Part shown: piece by piece, positions 17,469 to 26,033 of the stretch
Numbering within the stretch: the first letter of the stretch is position 1
Layout: each line of letters begins with the position of its first letter
Source: Lachnospiraceae bacterium
GTDB lineage: Bacteria > Bacillota > Clostridia > Lachnospirales > Lachnospiraceae
DNA length: 64,000 nt
Assembly: GCA_029219245.1 (NCBI GenBank)
Contig: JAQXTA010000015.1
Location: 1 to 64,000 of the forward strand
Direction: 5' to 3'
The notes under the pieces: model-generated
The model's database searches: none
Told to the model about the DNA's origin: nothing
What the model saw: the letters and a program-made list of their open reading frames with translations, nothing else
Position numbers and translations under genes: made by a program

Positions 17469-17511
17469 AATATTTATGTGAAGCGATTTTTGCATAGGAG
17501 AGATAACGAAA

Positions 17512-18552
17512 ATGACTACAAACAAAAAGAATATTATTATTATCTGCTCAACCCTTTTCATCATTCTTCTGCTTTTTATCCTTATGATATTTACCGGAAA
17601 AATTCCGATGAACGATGACTATACTGTCGGCAACACTGCCGGTAATCTGAATAATGGAGGCTACTATTGCGAATCGGAGGACCGGGTATATTTTGCCAAT
17701 GCTTATGACAACAACGCACTCTATTCCATGAATCCGGATGAAACGGATTTGAAGAAATTAAACAGCAATTCGGTTTCTTTTATTAATGCCGGCGGGAAAT
17801 ATCTCTATTATTATATGCAAAGCGGTAATGGCGGCGAAGGGCTTGGCTATGTGGTCCGTACCTCCGGTATCTACCGCAGCAAAAAAAATGGCAGTCAGTC
17901 TGCCTGCCTGGACAGAGCTACCATTTCCGCCATGCAGCTGTGTGGCAATTATCTGTACTATCAGGACTATGATAACCGTACAACGGTCTTATCAAAAATC
18001 AAAATTAATAAATCGGACAAAACCACTGTTGCGGATTTTGTTGTCAATCCTGCCTGCTATGTGAATGGCGCAATTTATTTTAACGGTACGGTAAACGATC
18101 ATGCGCTCTATACGCTGGACACCGCCACTGACCAGATTACTTCCATCTGGCAGGGCAACATCTGGAATCCCGTTTTGGTTGACGGCTATGTTTATTACAT
18201 GGATGTTGCCAATAACTATCAATTATGCCGCTACTCTTTATCCGAAGACATAATTGAGGTCCTGACACATGACCGCGTGGATTTATTTAATGTATATGGC
18301 AATTACATTTACTATCAGACCTGTTCTGAAACCGAACCGGCACTGAAACGGATGGTACTCGATGGAAGCAATCCTGAAATCGTAGCAGAAGGTATTTATG
18401 AAAATATCAATATTACTTCCCGGTATGTATATTTCAACCAGTTTGGAGAATCGGTTCCGGTATATAAAACAAGTACCAACGGAGATATCTATGTGACTAC
18501 CTTTGATGCTGCCAGAGATGCGGCGGAAGAAAATATAAAAAAGAAGAAATAA
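17512..18552 (+). CDS. Membrane-anchored DUF5050 repeat protein
   Basis: This 346-residue protein has an N-terminal signal anchor (about residues 8-28). The rest is a repeated beta pattern in which each unit contains motifs such as VYFANAYDNNALYSMN, LYYYMQSG, VYYMDVANN and IYYQTCS. That is typical of DUF5050, predicted to fold as a beta-propeller outside the membrane. The function is unknown. It has a strong promoter and stands alone. Its last residues (NIKKKK) are encoded by the arm of a terminator shared with the convergent gene. Confidence 0.8.
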   Translation: MTTNKKNIIIICSTLFIILLLFILMIFTGKIPMNDDYTVGNTAGNLNNGGYYCESEDRVYFANAYDNNALYSMNPDETDLKKLNSNSVSFINAGGKYLYYYMQSGNGGEGLGYVVRTSGIYRSKKNGSQSACLDRATISAMQLCGNYLYYQDYDNRTTVLSKIKINKSDKTTVADFVVNPACYVNGAIYFNGTVNDHALYTLDTATDQITSIWQGNIWNPVLVDGYVYYMDVANNYQLCRYSLSEDIIEVLTHDRVDLFNVYGNYIYYQTCSETEPALKRMVLDGSNPEIVAEGIYENINITSRYVYFNQFGESVPVYKTSTNGDIYVTTFDAARDAAEENIKKKK

Positions 18553-18577
18553 GGCAATGCCCTATTTCTTCTTTTTA
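18537..18577. terminator. Bidirectional terminator inside two coding ends
   Basis: A long A-rich/T-rich hairpin (12-bp outer stem, one mismatch, inner GGC/GCC) has A before it and T after it. It overlaps the last codons of both convergent genes. Confidence 0.8.
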
Positions 18578-20877
18578 TTTTTTGCTACCGTCTTCTTTCG
18601 CAGCTGCTTTACTTCATAAAGTTTCTCATCCGCCAGGGTCAATGCTTCCGCAAGTGTGATGGAAGCTTCCGGTTGCAGGATATAGGCGCCTGCAGAAACC
18701 GTTACGTTATAATCCTTGTCACTTCCGGCATTGAAGGTATCAAACGCTTGATAAACAGACTGTAAAATCTGTGCACTGTCATCTTCCTCCCGATAATACA
18801 TGATAAAAGCAAACTCATCACCGCCGATTCGTCCTGCAACGCCTTTCCCCTCTACTGTTTTCACCAGAATATCACCAATTAGCTTCAAGGAAAAATCCCC
18901 ATCCTCATGGCCATATCTGTCATTGATGATTTTCAGGTTATTCATATCTACATAGACAACAAGCAGTGTGCTTTTCTTTTCCCTGCTTTCCGTTATCATT
19001 TTCCCCGCCGCATCATAGAAGCCTCTTCGGTTTAAAATGCCGGTCAAACCATCTGATTTGGACAAAGTATCCAACGCAATATTATTTTCATGCAAAGTTG
19101 CAAGACTTTCTTCCAGCTGCTGCTGAATCTGCTCATTGGTACGAAGCAATGAAATCATCTTGGCTGCGGAGCCCCACTGGTTTACCAGGAATTCACCATT
19201 CACAAAAATACTTTCTGTCAAATCGCACAAAATAACCCCATACAGCATTTCACTGGAAAACAGTGGAAAAAGCACCAGATTATAATTTTCTTCCGGCTTC
19301 ATATACCGATTATGAAAAAGTTCTGTAAAACATATCTTTTGTTCAATCGCCGGTACGGAAGTTACTATGCCATCCTGCAAGTAAGCCTTCAAATAAAACT
19401 CCTGTGGAACAGTAAAACGCTCTTTATCCAGATGGGTAATCGGCTTATAAAACGTATACAGATAAGCATTCTTAATATGTAACCAATCCAGATTACCAAG
19501 CAAATAGGCATAACTCTGATCGTTACCCTTCTCAAATTGCAACATATCCCGTATAAAAAGTTTCATGGAATAGTTGCTCTTGTTCTCTGCTATCTTTTCC
19601 AAACCATCAAGGGTATTCATCGACAGTATAATCTTTCGGTAAATAACGGAAAAGAAATCCCGTAATTCAAACTTACGGCTTTCACTTTTCTGTTTTCGCT
19701 TCAGAAACCGGTATATATCTTCTAAAAAGACAAGCAATTCTTCTCTATCAGCATACCCTACAGCACCAAGATTTAAGAATTTATCTGTCAGCACCTGTAC
19801 TTCCTGATAATCCTCCAGTCTGGTCTCCGGCTGTTCAAAGCTGTCAAACAATTTCCCACAAAGTCCACAGAAAGCGTTTTTCAATGCCTCCATTTTTTCC
19901 GGTTTTTCCTCATGCCTGTAACGATAGAAAATATCCATGAAAGCAGTTTCCAAATCGACCTCATAAGTATCGGCTTTTTCTTCCTCGTCCGGAGTTCCCA
20001 TACTTATAATGGAATTTCTCAACACAAATTTGGTTGGCAGCACATGACTTTGCACCTGTTTTCCATCAATCATCTGCAATATCATACGGAATGCTTCCGC
20101 GCCTAGTTCCCCCATATCTGCCCGGATAGATGAAAGGGACGGATCGGCTATCACTGCCTCATTGGAATCATCGTATCCCAGTATGGAAACGTCCTTTCCA
20201 GGCTGCAGCTTTCTTCTCTTTAATTCCTCATAAAGTCCTATTGCAGTTGCATCATTGACACAAAAAATTGCTTCTATATCAGGATTTGCATCCAGCAATT
20301 TTGCAGCTTTATCCTGACAATCTCCGGAAAGATTTCCTTCCACAAACATCTCATCCCGAAATTCCAGACCATTTTCCTTCAGATTACGTATAAATGCCTG
20401 TTTCCGTTCTTCTGCATCGGAGTTATCACAGTTGCCGCCAATCATCCCGAAATGCTTATGTCCTGCTTTCTTAATCAGGTAGCTCATACCTTCATCTATT
20501 CCCATGGAATTGTTAAAGGTTACACTGACATAATCTTTCATCTTGGATGCCACGAGCACACAAGGGATTCCTTCATAATCCTTCATCAGTACTTCAACCC
20601 GGTCTTTGGTTGTCAGACATCCGATGCAATCGGCCGCCACAACTAATCCGTCGATTGTTTCCGATCTGGCATAAGAAAAGATTGTATTATACTGATATTC
20701 ATACATCAGTTCCCGATTATCAGTCAAATCTCTTTCCCAATATTTTCCGGGTATTACAACAACATTCACATCAAACATCTGTGCTTCCTGCTTCACACCC
20801 TGACAAATTGCTCTTGTGACATCATCCATAATGCCGCTGACAAGAATTCCTATTGTAAGCTTTTTCTCTTTCGTCAT
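18562..20877 (-). CDS. LacI-like sensor fused to diguanylate cyclase (GGDEF)
   Basis: In this 771-residue protein, residues about 1-290 are a type I periplasmic-binding/LacI-like ligand domain (LTIGILVSGIMDDVTRAICQ at the start, IEAIFCVNDATAIGLYEEL near 210) without the usual N-terminal DNA-binding HTH and without membrane segments. The middle (about 300-600) is helical and unassigned. The C-terminal GGDEF domain has SDGLTGILNRRGFYD and an intact GRIGGDEFAF active site, so it should make cyclic di-GMP in the cytosol in response to a ligand. It follows a GNAT gene by 47 bases and ends in a shared terminator. Confidence 0.88.
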   Translation of the reverse strand: MTKEKKLTIGILVSGIMDDVTRAICQGVKQEAQMFDVNVVVIPGKYWERDLTDNRELMYEYQYNTIFSYARSETIDGLVVAADCIGCLTTKDRVEVLMKDYEGIPCVLVASKMKDYVSVTFNNSMGIDEGMSYLIKKAGHKHFGMIGGNCDNSDAEERKQAFIRNLKENGLEFRDEMFVEGNLSGDCQDKAAKLLDANPDIEAIFCVNDATAIGLYEELKRRKLQPGKDVSILGYDDSNEAVIADPSLSSIRADMGELGAEAFRMILQMIDGKQVQSHVLPTKFVLRNSIISMGTPDEEEKADTYEVDLETAFMDIFYRYRHEEKPEKMEALKNAFCGLCGKLFDSFEQPETRLEDYQEVQVLTDKFLNLGAVGYADREELLVFLEDIYRFLKRKQKSESRKFELRDFFSVIYRKIILSMNTLDGLEKIAENKSNYSMKLFIRDMLQFEKGNDQSYAYLLGNLDWLHIKNAYLYTFYKPITHLDKERFTVPQEFYLKAYLQDGIVTSVPAIEQKICFTELFHNRYMKPEENYNLVLFPLFSSEMLYGVILCDLTESIFVNGEFLVNQWGSAAKMISLLRTNEQIQQQLEESLATLHENNIALDTLSKSDGLTGILNRRGFYDAAGKMITESREKKSTLLVVYVDMNNLKIINDRYGHEDGDFSLKLIGDILVKTVEGKGVAGRIGGDEFAFIMYYREEDDSAQILQSVYQAFDTFNAGSDKDYNVTVSAGAYILQPEASITLAEALTLADEKLYEVKQLRKKTVAKNKKKK

Positions 20878-20924
20878 TAAACCCAGCTCTCTTTATTAAA
20901 TCATATTTTAAGTATAACACAAAA

Positions 20925-21530
20925 CTATCGTAAACGGAACATCGTTTGAAAAACATCTTCTGGAAGCATTTTTCGGTAAATGGAAGTCAGCTTTTCTTCT
21001 ATTCGTTCCTCTGCTTCCTTTACCAAAGGCAGAACCATCAGCTTATAATCCACTCCGAACACAGAACTACGCTCTTTCGTCATTTTTACACCATTCTGTT
21101 CGTAAAAAGAGATTCTTTTTTGACGAAGCAGTTTTTCCGCTTCTACCTTCGTACTCTCATCATCTTCCACTTCAAAAATGATACCTTTCCACTCCTGGCA
21201 GGCTTCTTTCAACAGTGCAAGGGCTTTTCCGCCATATCCTTGTCCTCTTGCCTCTTCACAAATTGCAAAATAGTCCAGAAGAAGCATTCCGGTATCCGGA
21301 TCAGACATAACAAATGCATAACCCCGAAGCACATCCGACTGTCCTGCTATTGCATCGCGCTTCTCATAAAAACCATATCCCTGATAAAGTCCCTTTTTCC
21401 ATAAGTTTTCTATAATGGAAAAAGGTTTTAATTCATCTGTCGGAAAATCCTGATGACCATGTCCAAGATAAACCGCTTTCGCCTCTGTTAATAGTAACGG
21501 TTTAGCGTATATATTCCAAGTCGACAACAT
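20925..21530 (-). CDS. GNAT family N-acetyltransferase
   Basis: This 201-residue protein has the GNAT acetyl-CoA motif in EEARGQGYGGKALALL (about 100-115), flanked by the expected beta strand GMLLLDYFAI and a C-terminal Tyr-containing ISFYEQNGVK. The substrate is unknown. I chose ATG 21530 because AGGAG lies six bases before it; this overlaps the end of folBK by 29 bp and suggests coupled translation. It is probably a passenger on the folate operon transcript. Confidence 0.82.
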   Translation of the reverse strand: MLSTWNIYAKPLLLTEAKAVYLGHGHQDFPTDELKPFSIIENLWKKGLYQGYGFYEKRDAIAGQSDVLRGYAFVMSDPDTGMLLLDYFAICEEARGQGYGGKALALLKEACQEWKGIIFEVEDDESTKVEAEKLLRQKRISFYEQNGVKMTKERSSVFGVDYKLMVLPLVKEAEERIEEKLTSIYRKMLPEDVFQTMFRLR

Positions 21531-22356
21531 GTTTTTCTCCTGTTTTTTGTACTTCATCATATAGCTGCAGTACGGTTTTTCCCAAAACCGGATGCATCAT
21601 ATACGGTGCAACCTGGGACAACGGCTCTAAGACAAAATCCCGGTTCTGCATATCTATATGCGGAATTTGAAGATCATCCGTATACATAATAAGATTATCG
21701 TAAAAAATGATATCCAGATCCAACGTTCTTGGTCCCCAGTGAAGCTTTCTCTCTCTTCCGGCTGCATGTTCCAGTTCATGGATTTTTTTCAGAAGTTCTT
21801 CCGGGGTATATAGTGTTTTCATCATTAAAGCACCATTTAAAAAGTCGTCCTGCTCAACCTCTCCGTAAGCAGTCGTCCGCACTAATTCCGAAGTTTTTAT
21901 TACCTTACATTTTTCATCTGCATTCAACGATTTGATGGCATCTTTAATATACTTTTGTTTATCTCCTATATTAGAACCGGTTGCAAGATATACTGTATGC
22001 CATTTACGGACAATTTCAACGGATACCGACTCAAATTCCAGACCGATTGGTGCCTCAGGTTTCCGGATTTCCAGCTTGATTTCTTCTACAAGTGGGAACT
22101 CCAGTAAAATAGCCTCCGCCAAATGTTCTGCCAGTGTTTCAATCAGCTTGAATAAATTTCCTCTGACATATTTATAAATAAAGTGGCACACTTCCCCATA
22201 GTTGGTAGAAAGCTCCAATTTATCTTCCATGCCTGCCTTTCTGGTATTGCTATACAAAACAACATTAACAAAGAAGTTTTGTCCATTCTCGTTTTCCTCT
22301 TTATAAACCCCATGATGTGCATACACTTTCAGATTTTCAATTATAACCTTGTCCAT
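21502..22356 (-). CDS. folK: Dihydroneopterin aldolase / HPPK fusion
   Basis: This 284-residue bifunctional folate enzyme has FolB at about residues 1-115 (VIIENLKVYAHHGVYKEE; STNYGEVCHF), which cleaves dihydroneopterin. FolK at about 118-284 (VYLATGSNIGDKQKYI; HWGPRTLDLDIIFYDN) pyrophosphorylates hydroxymethyl-dihydropterin. ATG 22356 is preceded by GGAGG with six-base spacing. The fusion is common in Firmicutes. It lies between folP and a GNAT gene in the folate operon. Confidence 0.95.
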   Translation of the reverse strand: MDKVIIENLKVYAHHGVYKEENENGQNFFVNVVLYSNTRKAGMEDKLELSTNYGEVCHFIYKYVRGNLFKLIETLAEHLAEAILLEFPLVEEIKLEIRKPEAPIGLEFESVSVEIVRKWHTVYLATGSNIGDKQKYIKDAIKSLNADEKCKVIKTSELVRTTAYGEVEQDDFLNGALMMKTLYTPEELLKKIHELEHAAGRERKLHWGPRTLDLDIIFYDNLIMYTDDLQIPHIDMQNRDFVLEPLSQVAPYMMHPVLGKTVLQLYDEVQKTGEKHVVDLEYIR

Positions 22357-22395
22357 ATGAATCCTCCATTCCAAAATGCAACAAATATCCCTTCT

Positions 22396-23211
22396 CTACT
22401 TCCTAATGATGGCTTCCGTCATCCGGATAGCTCTGACATTTTCCTTCACATCATGCACCCGTACAAACATAGCACCTTTCATAACGCCCAGAACCGTTGT
22501 TACCAAAGTACCTTCCACCCGTTCCTCTACCGGAAGGTCCAGTGTCAGACCGATAACGGATTTTCTACTTGTACCAAGTAATAACGGATAACCAAATGCA
22601 TGCAGTTCTTCCAATTTGTTGATAATTTCCAGATTGTTTTCATAGGTCTTTCCAAAACCGACTCCGGGGTCTAAAATGATTTTTTCATCTGCAATCCCTG
22701 CCTGCCGTGCAATAGCAGCAGTCTCTTCCAAATCCTGCATCACATCCCGCAAATAATCCTGGTAATCCGCTTCCCTGCGATTGTGCATCAGACAACATGG
22801 TAAACCGGATCGGGCAATCACACCTGCCATTTCCTGATCATATTTTAGTCCCCAGATGTCGTTAATCAAATCAGCTCCTGCGGCAATACCAGCCTGCGCC
22901 ACTTTACTTTTATAGGTATCAAGCGAAATCGGAATGTCAAATTTTGATTTAATTTTCTCTATTACCGGTACTACCCTCTCAATTTCTTCCTCATCCGGTA
23001 ATAATGTATATCCCGGCCGGGTAGATTCTCCACCGACATCAACAATATCCATTCCTTCCTTTATCATTTCTTCTACATGGAAAAGAGCATCATCCAACCG
23101 ATTGAATTTCCCACCATCCGAAAAAGAATCCGGTGTAACATTCAGGATTCCCATTACATAAGTATGCCCCATGGTCGTAAATTCCTTGTTTCCGATTTTC
23201 ATTTTCCCCAT
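22396..23211 (-). CDS. folP: Dihydropteroate synthase
   Basis: This 271-residue enzyme condenses pterin pyrophosphate with p-aminobenzoate. Motifs are MGILNVTPDSFSDGG (about 20-34), DVGGESTRPGYTLL (about 59-72), INDIWGLKYD, and LDPGVGFGKT. The C-terminal GTSRKSVIG phosphate-binding segment is present. It is the target of sulfonamides, and nothing unusual is visible at the sulfonamide-site loops. It lies 25 bases after the HD gene. Confidence 0.96.
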   Translation of the reverse strand: MGKMKIGNKEFTTMGHTYVMGILNVTPDSFSDGGKFNRLDDALFHVEEMIKEGMDIVDVGGESTRPGYTLLPDEEEIERVVPVIEKIKSKFDIPISLDTYKSKVAQAGIAAGADLINDIWGLKYDQEMAGVIARSGLPCCLMHNRREADYQDYLRDVMQDLEETAAIARQAGIADEKIILDPGVGFGKTYENNLEIINKLEELHAFGYPLLLGTSRKSVIGLTLDLPVEERVEGTLVTTVLGVMKGAMFVRVHDVKENVRAIRMTEAIIRK

Positions 23212-23236
23212 AAACTCACTTCCTTCTTCTCTGCTG

Positions 23237-23719
23237 CTAATACCGCAGGCTCATATTTTTCTTACCGTTCTTCCAGTTACATTCTGACTCAGAAGAACAG
23301 GCAAAACAACTCCGGCTCATTTTATCCGCCCGGTATAAAAGTCCACTCAGATTTCTTTCATCCCGTATCTCTTCCTTACGATGATTGCCTATTGCTTCAA
23401 TAATCATGTCTATTTCATCACTATTATAGTCACAATCCCGCAGGATTTCAGGTGCCATTCTGGCACTTTCCTGCTCATGTGGTGTGCCATCCAGGTACTG
23501 TCTGAACCGTCCTATATCATGCAGCAACGCTGCCGCATAAATAATATCCTGCGCTACACCGACCTGCTCCTGAAGATTGAAAATCATCGCCAATCTTGCC
23601 ACATCCAGAAAATGCCACATGTTGTGGCAGCAAAACTTCCTATCCTTTTCCTCTTCTGCATTTTTTGCCACGCATTCAATAAATAAATCATGATTTAATA
23701 TTTTATTTATTCTATCCAT
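23237..23719 (-). CDS. HD domain phosphohydrolase in the folate operon
   Basis: This 160-residue protein has an HD-type metal site: CCHNMWHFLDVARLA (about 29-43), AALLHDIGRFRQY (about 64-76) and a late EAIGNHRKEE His. It resembles small YedJ/YpgQ-like HD hydrolases that act on nucleotides. I chose ATG 23719, which overlaps the folE stop as TGATG, so it is translationally coupled to folE; a GTG lies two codons upstream. Its place between folE and folP suggests a role in dephosphorylating dihydroneopterin triphosphate, for which no Nudix gene is visible here. That role is a hypothesis. The C-terminus carries several Cys residues (CFACSSESEC). Confidence 0.85.
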   Translation of the reverse strand: MDRINKILNHDLFIECVAKNAEEEKDRKFCCHNMWHFLDVARLAMIFNLQEQVGVAQDIIYAAALLHDIGRFRQYLDGTPHEQESARMAPEILRDCDYNSDEIDMIIEAIGNHRKEEIRDERNLSGLLYRADKMSRSCFACSSESECNWKNGKKNMSLRY

Positions 23720-24276
23720 CAGCACTGTACCATCCGGAAAAAATCATTCTGTAGCTGTATATCCTTCTCAAAGCAACCCCTTTTGGCTATTGTTACCGTC
23801 TTACTTCCGGGCTTCTTCACGCCTCGCATGGTCATACACATATGCTCTGCCTCTACCATGACCATAACACCCTTGGGCCCCAGATATTCCATAACCGCAT
23901 CTGCAATCTGTGCAGTCATCTGTTCCTGAATCTGTGGTCTTTTGGCATATACCTCTACCGTTCTCGCCAATTTGCTCAGACCTACCACTTTACCATCCGG
24001 TACATAAGCAATATGTGCCTTTCCATAGAAGGGAAGCAGGTGATGTTCACAGGCAGAATAGAATACAATATCCTTTTCCACAACGATTTCATTTTTGGAA
24101 ACAGAAAAGGTCTTGGAAAGATGTTCTTTCGCGTCCTCATCCATTCCACTGAATATCTCCGTACACATTCTTGCAATCCGTTCCGGTGTTTCAATAAGTC
24201 CTTCCCTGGCTGGATCTTCCCCGATGCCTTCTAAGAATAATTTTACTGCTTCTTTAACTTTCTTCTGATCTACCAT
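23719..24276 (-). CDS. folE: GTP cyclohydrolase I
   Basis: This 185-residue enzyme makes dihydroneopterin triphosphate from GTP, the first step of tetrahydrofolate synthesis. Zinc and catalytic residues are in [20 protein letters not shown] (about 73-92), and a later [12 protein letters not shown] carries the third zinc-site Cys. Family length. It overlaps the end of folC by 23 bp and the HD gene by one base, so the three are tightly coupled. Confidence 0.96.
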   Translation of the reverse strand: MVDQKKVKEAVKLFLEGIGEDPAREGLIETPERIARMCTEIFSGMDEDAKEHLSKTFSVSKNEIVVEKDIVFYSACEHHLLPFYGKAHIAYVPDGKVVGLSKLARTVEVYAKRPQIQEQMTAQIADAVMEYLGPKGVMVMVEAEHMCMTMRGVKKPGSKTVTIAKRGCFEKDIQLQNDFFRMVQC

Positions 24277-25585
24277 GAGAATCTCTCCTGATTATGTCTC
24301 TGTGTTCTACAATATGAATCAGTTCGCCCAGATAAGAAAGCGAGCCAAATGCAATAACAACCGTTTCTTTATCTCTTCCGGCTAGCAGGTAAGCAATTTC
24401 TACTGCTTCCTGTAAACTGTCTGCTACCGTTACACTTTCATGATACTCCCTTACATTCTGTGCCAGTTCATAGGCATGGAGTGCCCTTTCATTGTTCGGT
24501 GGCGTTACCGTAATAATATGCTCCGCCAGTTCATAAGTCTGACGGATTATCTTATCATATTCTTTATCCTTCAATACACCCATTATATAGATGATTCTTC
24601 TGTTTGTAAAATAGAACCTTAAAGACTCCGCAAGCCTTGCCGCCGCATCCTCATTGTGTGCGCCATCTACGATAAAAAGCGGTTTCTGTCCGATAACGCT
24701 GAACCGTCCTGTCCATGTAGTCTGCAAAAGTCCCTTTTTTAGCTGTTCTTCCGTCACCGGAAATCCTGACTTCTGCAAGGCACCGATAACTTCTACTGCC
24801 AGAACCGCATTATCAATTTGATACTGTCCCGGCATGGATATCATCAGATTTTTATATTTATCGTAACTGAAATGCTGTACTTTTAGTCCGTACTTTACCT
24901 GTTTTGCACGGCTTACATCAGCGATAAGCAATCTGCTTTTTTTCTTTGCGGCTGTCTGCTTAATGACCTGCATTGCCTCCGGCTTCTGTCTGATAGAAAC
25001 AACACAGCTCTTTTCCTTTATAATCCCCGCCTTTTCTGTGGCAATTTCTTCCAGACTCTCTCCCAAAACCGCCATATGATCCATGCTGATTGATGCAAAT
25101 ACCGAACAGATTGGTGTACGGATAATGTTGGTCGCATCCAGCCTGCCTCCCAGACCGGTTTCCAACACAACAATATCACACTTTTTATCTAAGAAATAAA
25201 GAAAAGCAACGGCTGTTTCTATCTCAAACGGAGTCGGATGCGGCAACTCCTCGGCCACCATCTGATCCGCGGCATTCTTTACCTGCTCAAGATATTTACA
25301 AAGACCTGCCTGCGTAATTGGCTTGCCATTAATTTGAAACCGTTCGCGATAATCAAAAATTGTCGGTGAAATATACCTTCCTACCGTATAGCCCGCCACC
25401 TGTAGAATTGTAGAAACATAAGCCAGTACGGAGCCTTTTCCATTGGTTCCTGCAATGTGTACAAATTTCAGTTCATCCTGCGGATTTCCCAACCGTTCAC
25501 AAAGCCTCGTAATATTATCCAGCCCGGGCACACTGCCATATTGCTGTAAGGCCTCTACATATTCCATTGCCTCTCTGTAATTCAT
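24254..25585 (-). CDS. folC: Folylpolyglutamate synthase / dihydrofolate synthase
   Basis: This 443-residue ligase adds glutamate to (dihydro)pteroate and folates. The Mur-ligase-type P-loop [11 protein letters not shown] lies near residue 45, followed by the omega-loop region, [21 protein letters not shown] and the C-terminal [10 protein letters not shown] motif. I chose ATG 25585, preceded by AAGGAGATATAC; the frame is open upstream but would cross the divergent gene start. First gene of the folate operon. Only 34 bases separate it from the divergent membrane protein gene. Confidence 0.94.
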   Translation of the reverse strand: MNYREAMEYVEALQQYGSVPGLDNITRLCERLGNPQDELKFVHIAGTNGKGSVLAYVSTILQVAGYTVGRYISPTIFDYRERFQINGKPITQAGLCKYLEQVKNAADQMVAEELPHPTPFEIETAVAFLYFLDKKCDIVVLETGLGGRLDATNIIRTPICSVFASISMDHMAVLGESLEEIATEKAGIIKEKSCVVSIRQKPEAMQVIKQTAAKKKSRLLIADVSRAKQVKYGLKVQHFSYDKYKNLMISMPGQYQIDNAVLAVEVIGALQKSGFPVTEEQLKKGLLQTTWTGRFSVIGQKPLFIVDGAHNEDAAARLAESLRFYFTNRRIIYIMGVLKDKEYDKIIRQTYELAEHIITVTPPNNERALHAYELAQNVREYHESVTVADSLQEAVEIAYLLAGRDKETVVIAFGSLSYLGELIHIVEHRDIIRRDSHGRSEES

Positions 25586-25619
25586 GTATATCTCCTTCGG
25601 ATTTGGTAATCCTATTCTT

Positions 25620-26033
25620 ATGAAAACTTTTATCAAAAATTTTATTCACTGTGGGCTGCTTGGCTGGTGTATGGAAATCCTTTTTACAGCTTTCCATTCT
25701 TTTCAGAAACGGGATTGGAAACTCTCCGGAATAACATCCATCTGGATGTTTCCCATTTACGGAATGGCCGCCTTTCTTGCTCCCATATGCCGCCTGTTAA
25801 AAGGCAAAAACTTCATATTTCGCGGTTTTGTTTATACCGGCATGATTTTTTCCGGAGAATTTCTAACCGGTATGCTTCTGCGCAAAAAAGATGCCTGCCC
25901 ATGGAACTATGAAAATTCCCGTTGGAACCTCTGCAAAGTAATCCGTTTAGACTACGCTCCCTGCTGGTTTTTCGCCGGACTCCTGTTTGAGCGGCTTCTT
26001 CTTGAGAACGAGAAGCTTTCGCATCATAAATAG
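25620..26033 (+). CDS. Membrane protein, putative ABC transporter permease type (PF06541-like)
   Basis: This 137-residue protein has three to four hydrophobic helices (GLLGWCMEILFTAFHS, SIWMFPIYGMAAFLAPICRL, FVYTGMIFSGEFLTGMLLRK). The CPWNYENSRWNLCKVIRLDYAP stretch is characteristic of the CmpB-like putative ABC transporter permease family, whose role is unknown. I start at ATG 25620; the ribosome binding site is weak. Its 3' end overlaps the convergent MATE gene by 87 bp. Confidence 0.72.
   Translation: MKTFIKNFIHCGLLGWCMEILFTAFHSFQKRDWKLSGITSIWMFPIYGMAAFLAPICRLLKGKNFIFRGFVYTGMIFSGEFLTGMLLRKKDACPWNYENSRWNLCKVIRLDYAPCWFFAGLLFERLLLENEKLSHHK

Noticed and set aside
25586..25619. Folate (THF) riboswitch before folC
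   Set aside because: Only 34 bases separate folC from the divergent gene, too short for a riboswitch; no leader structure is visible.
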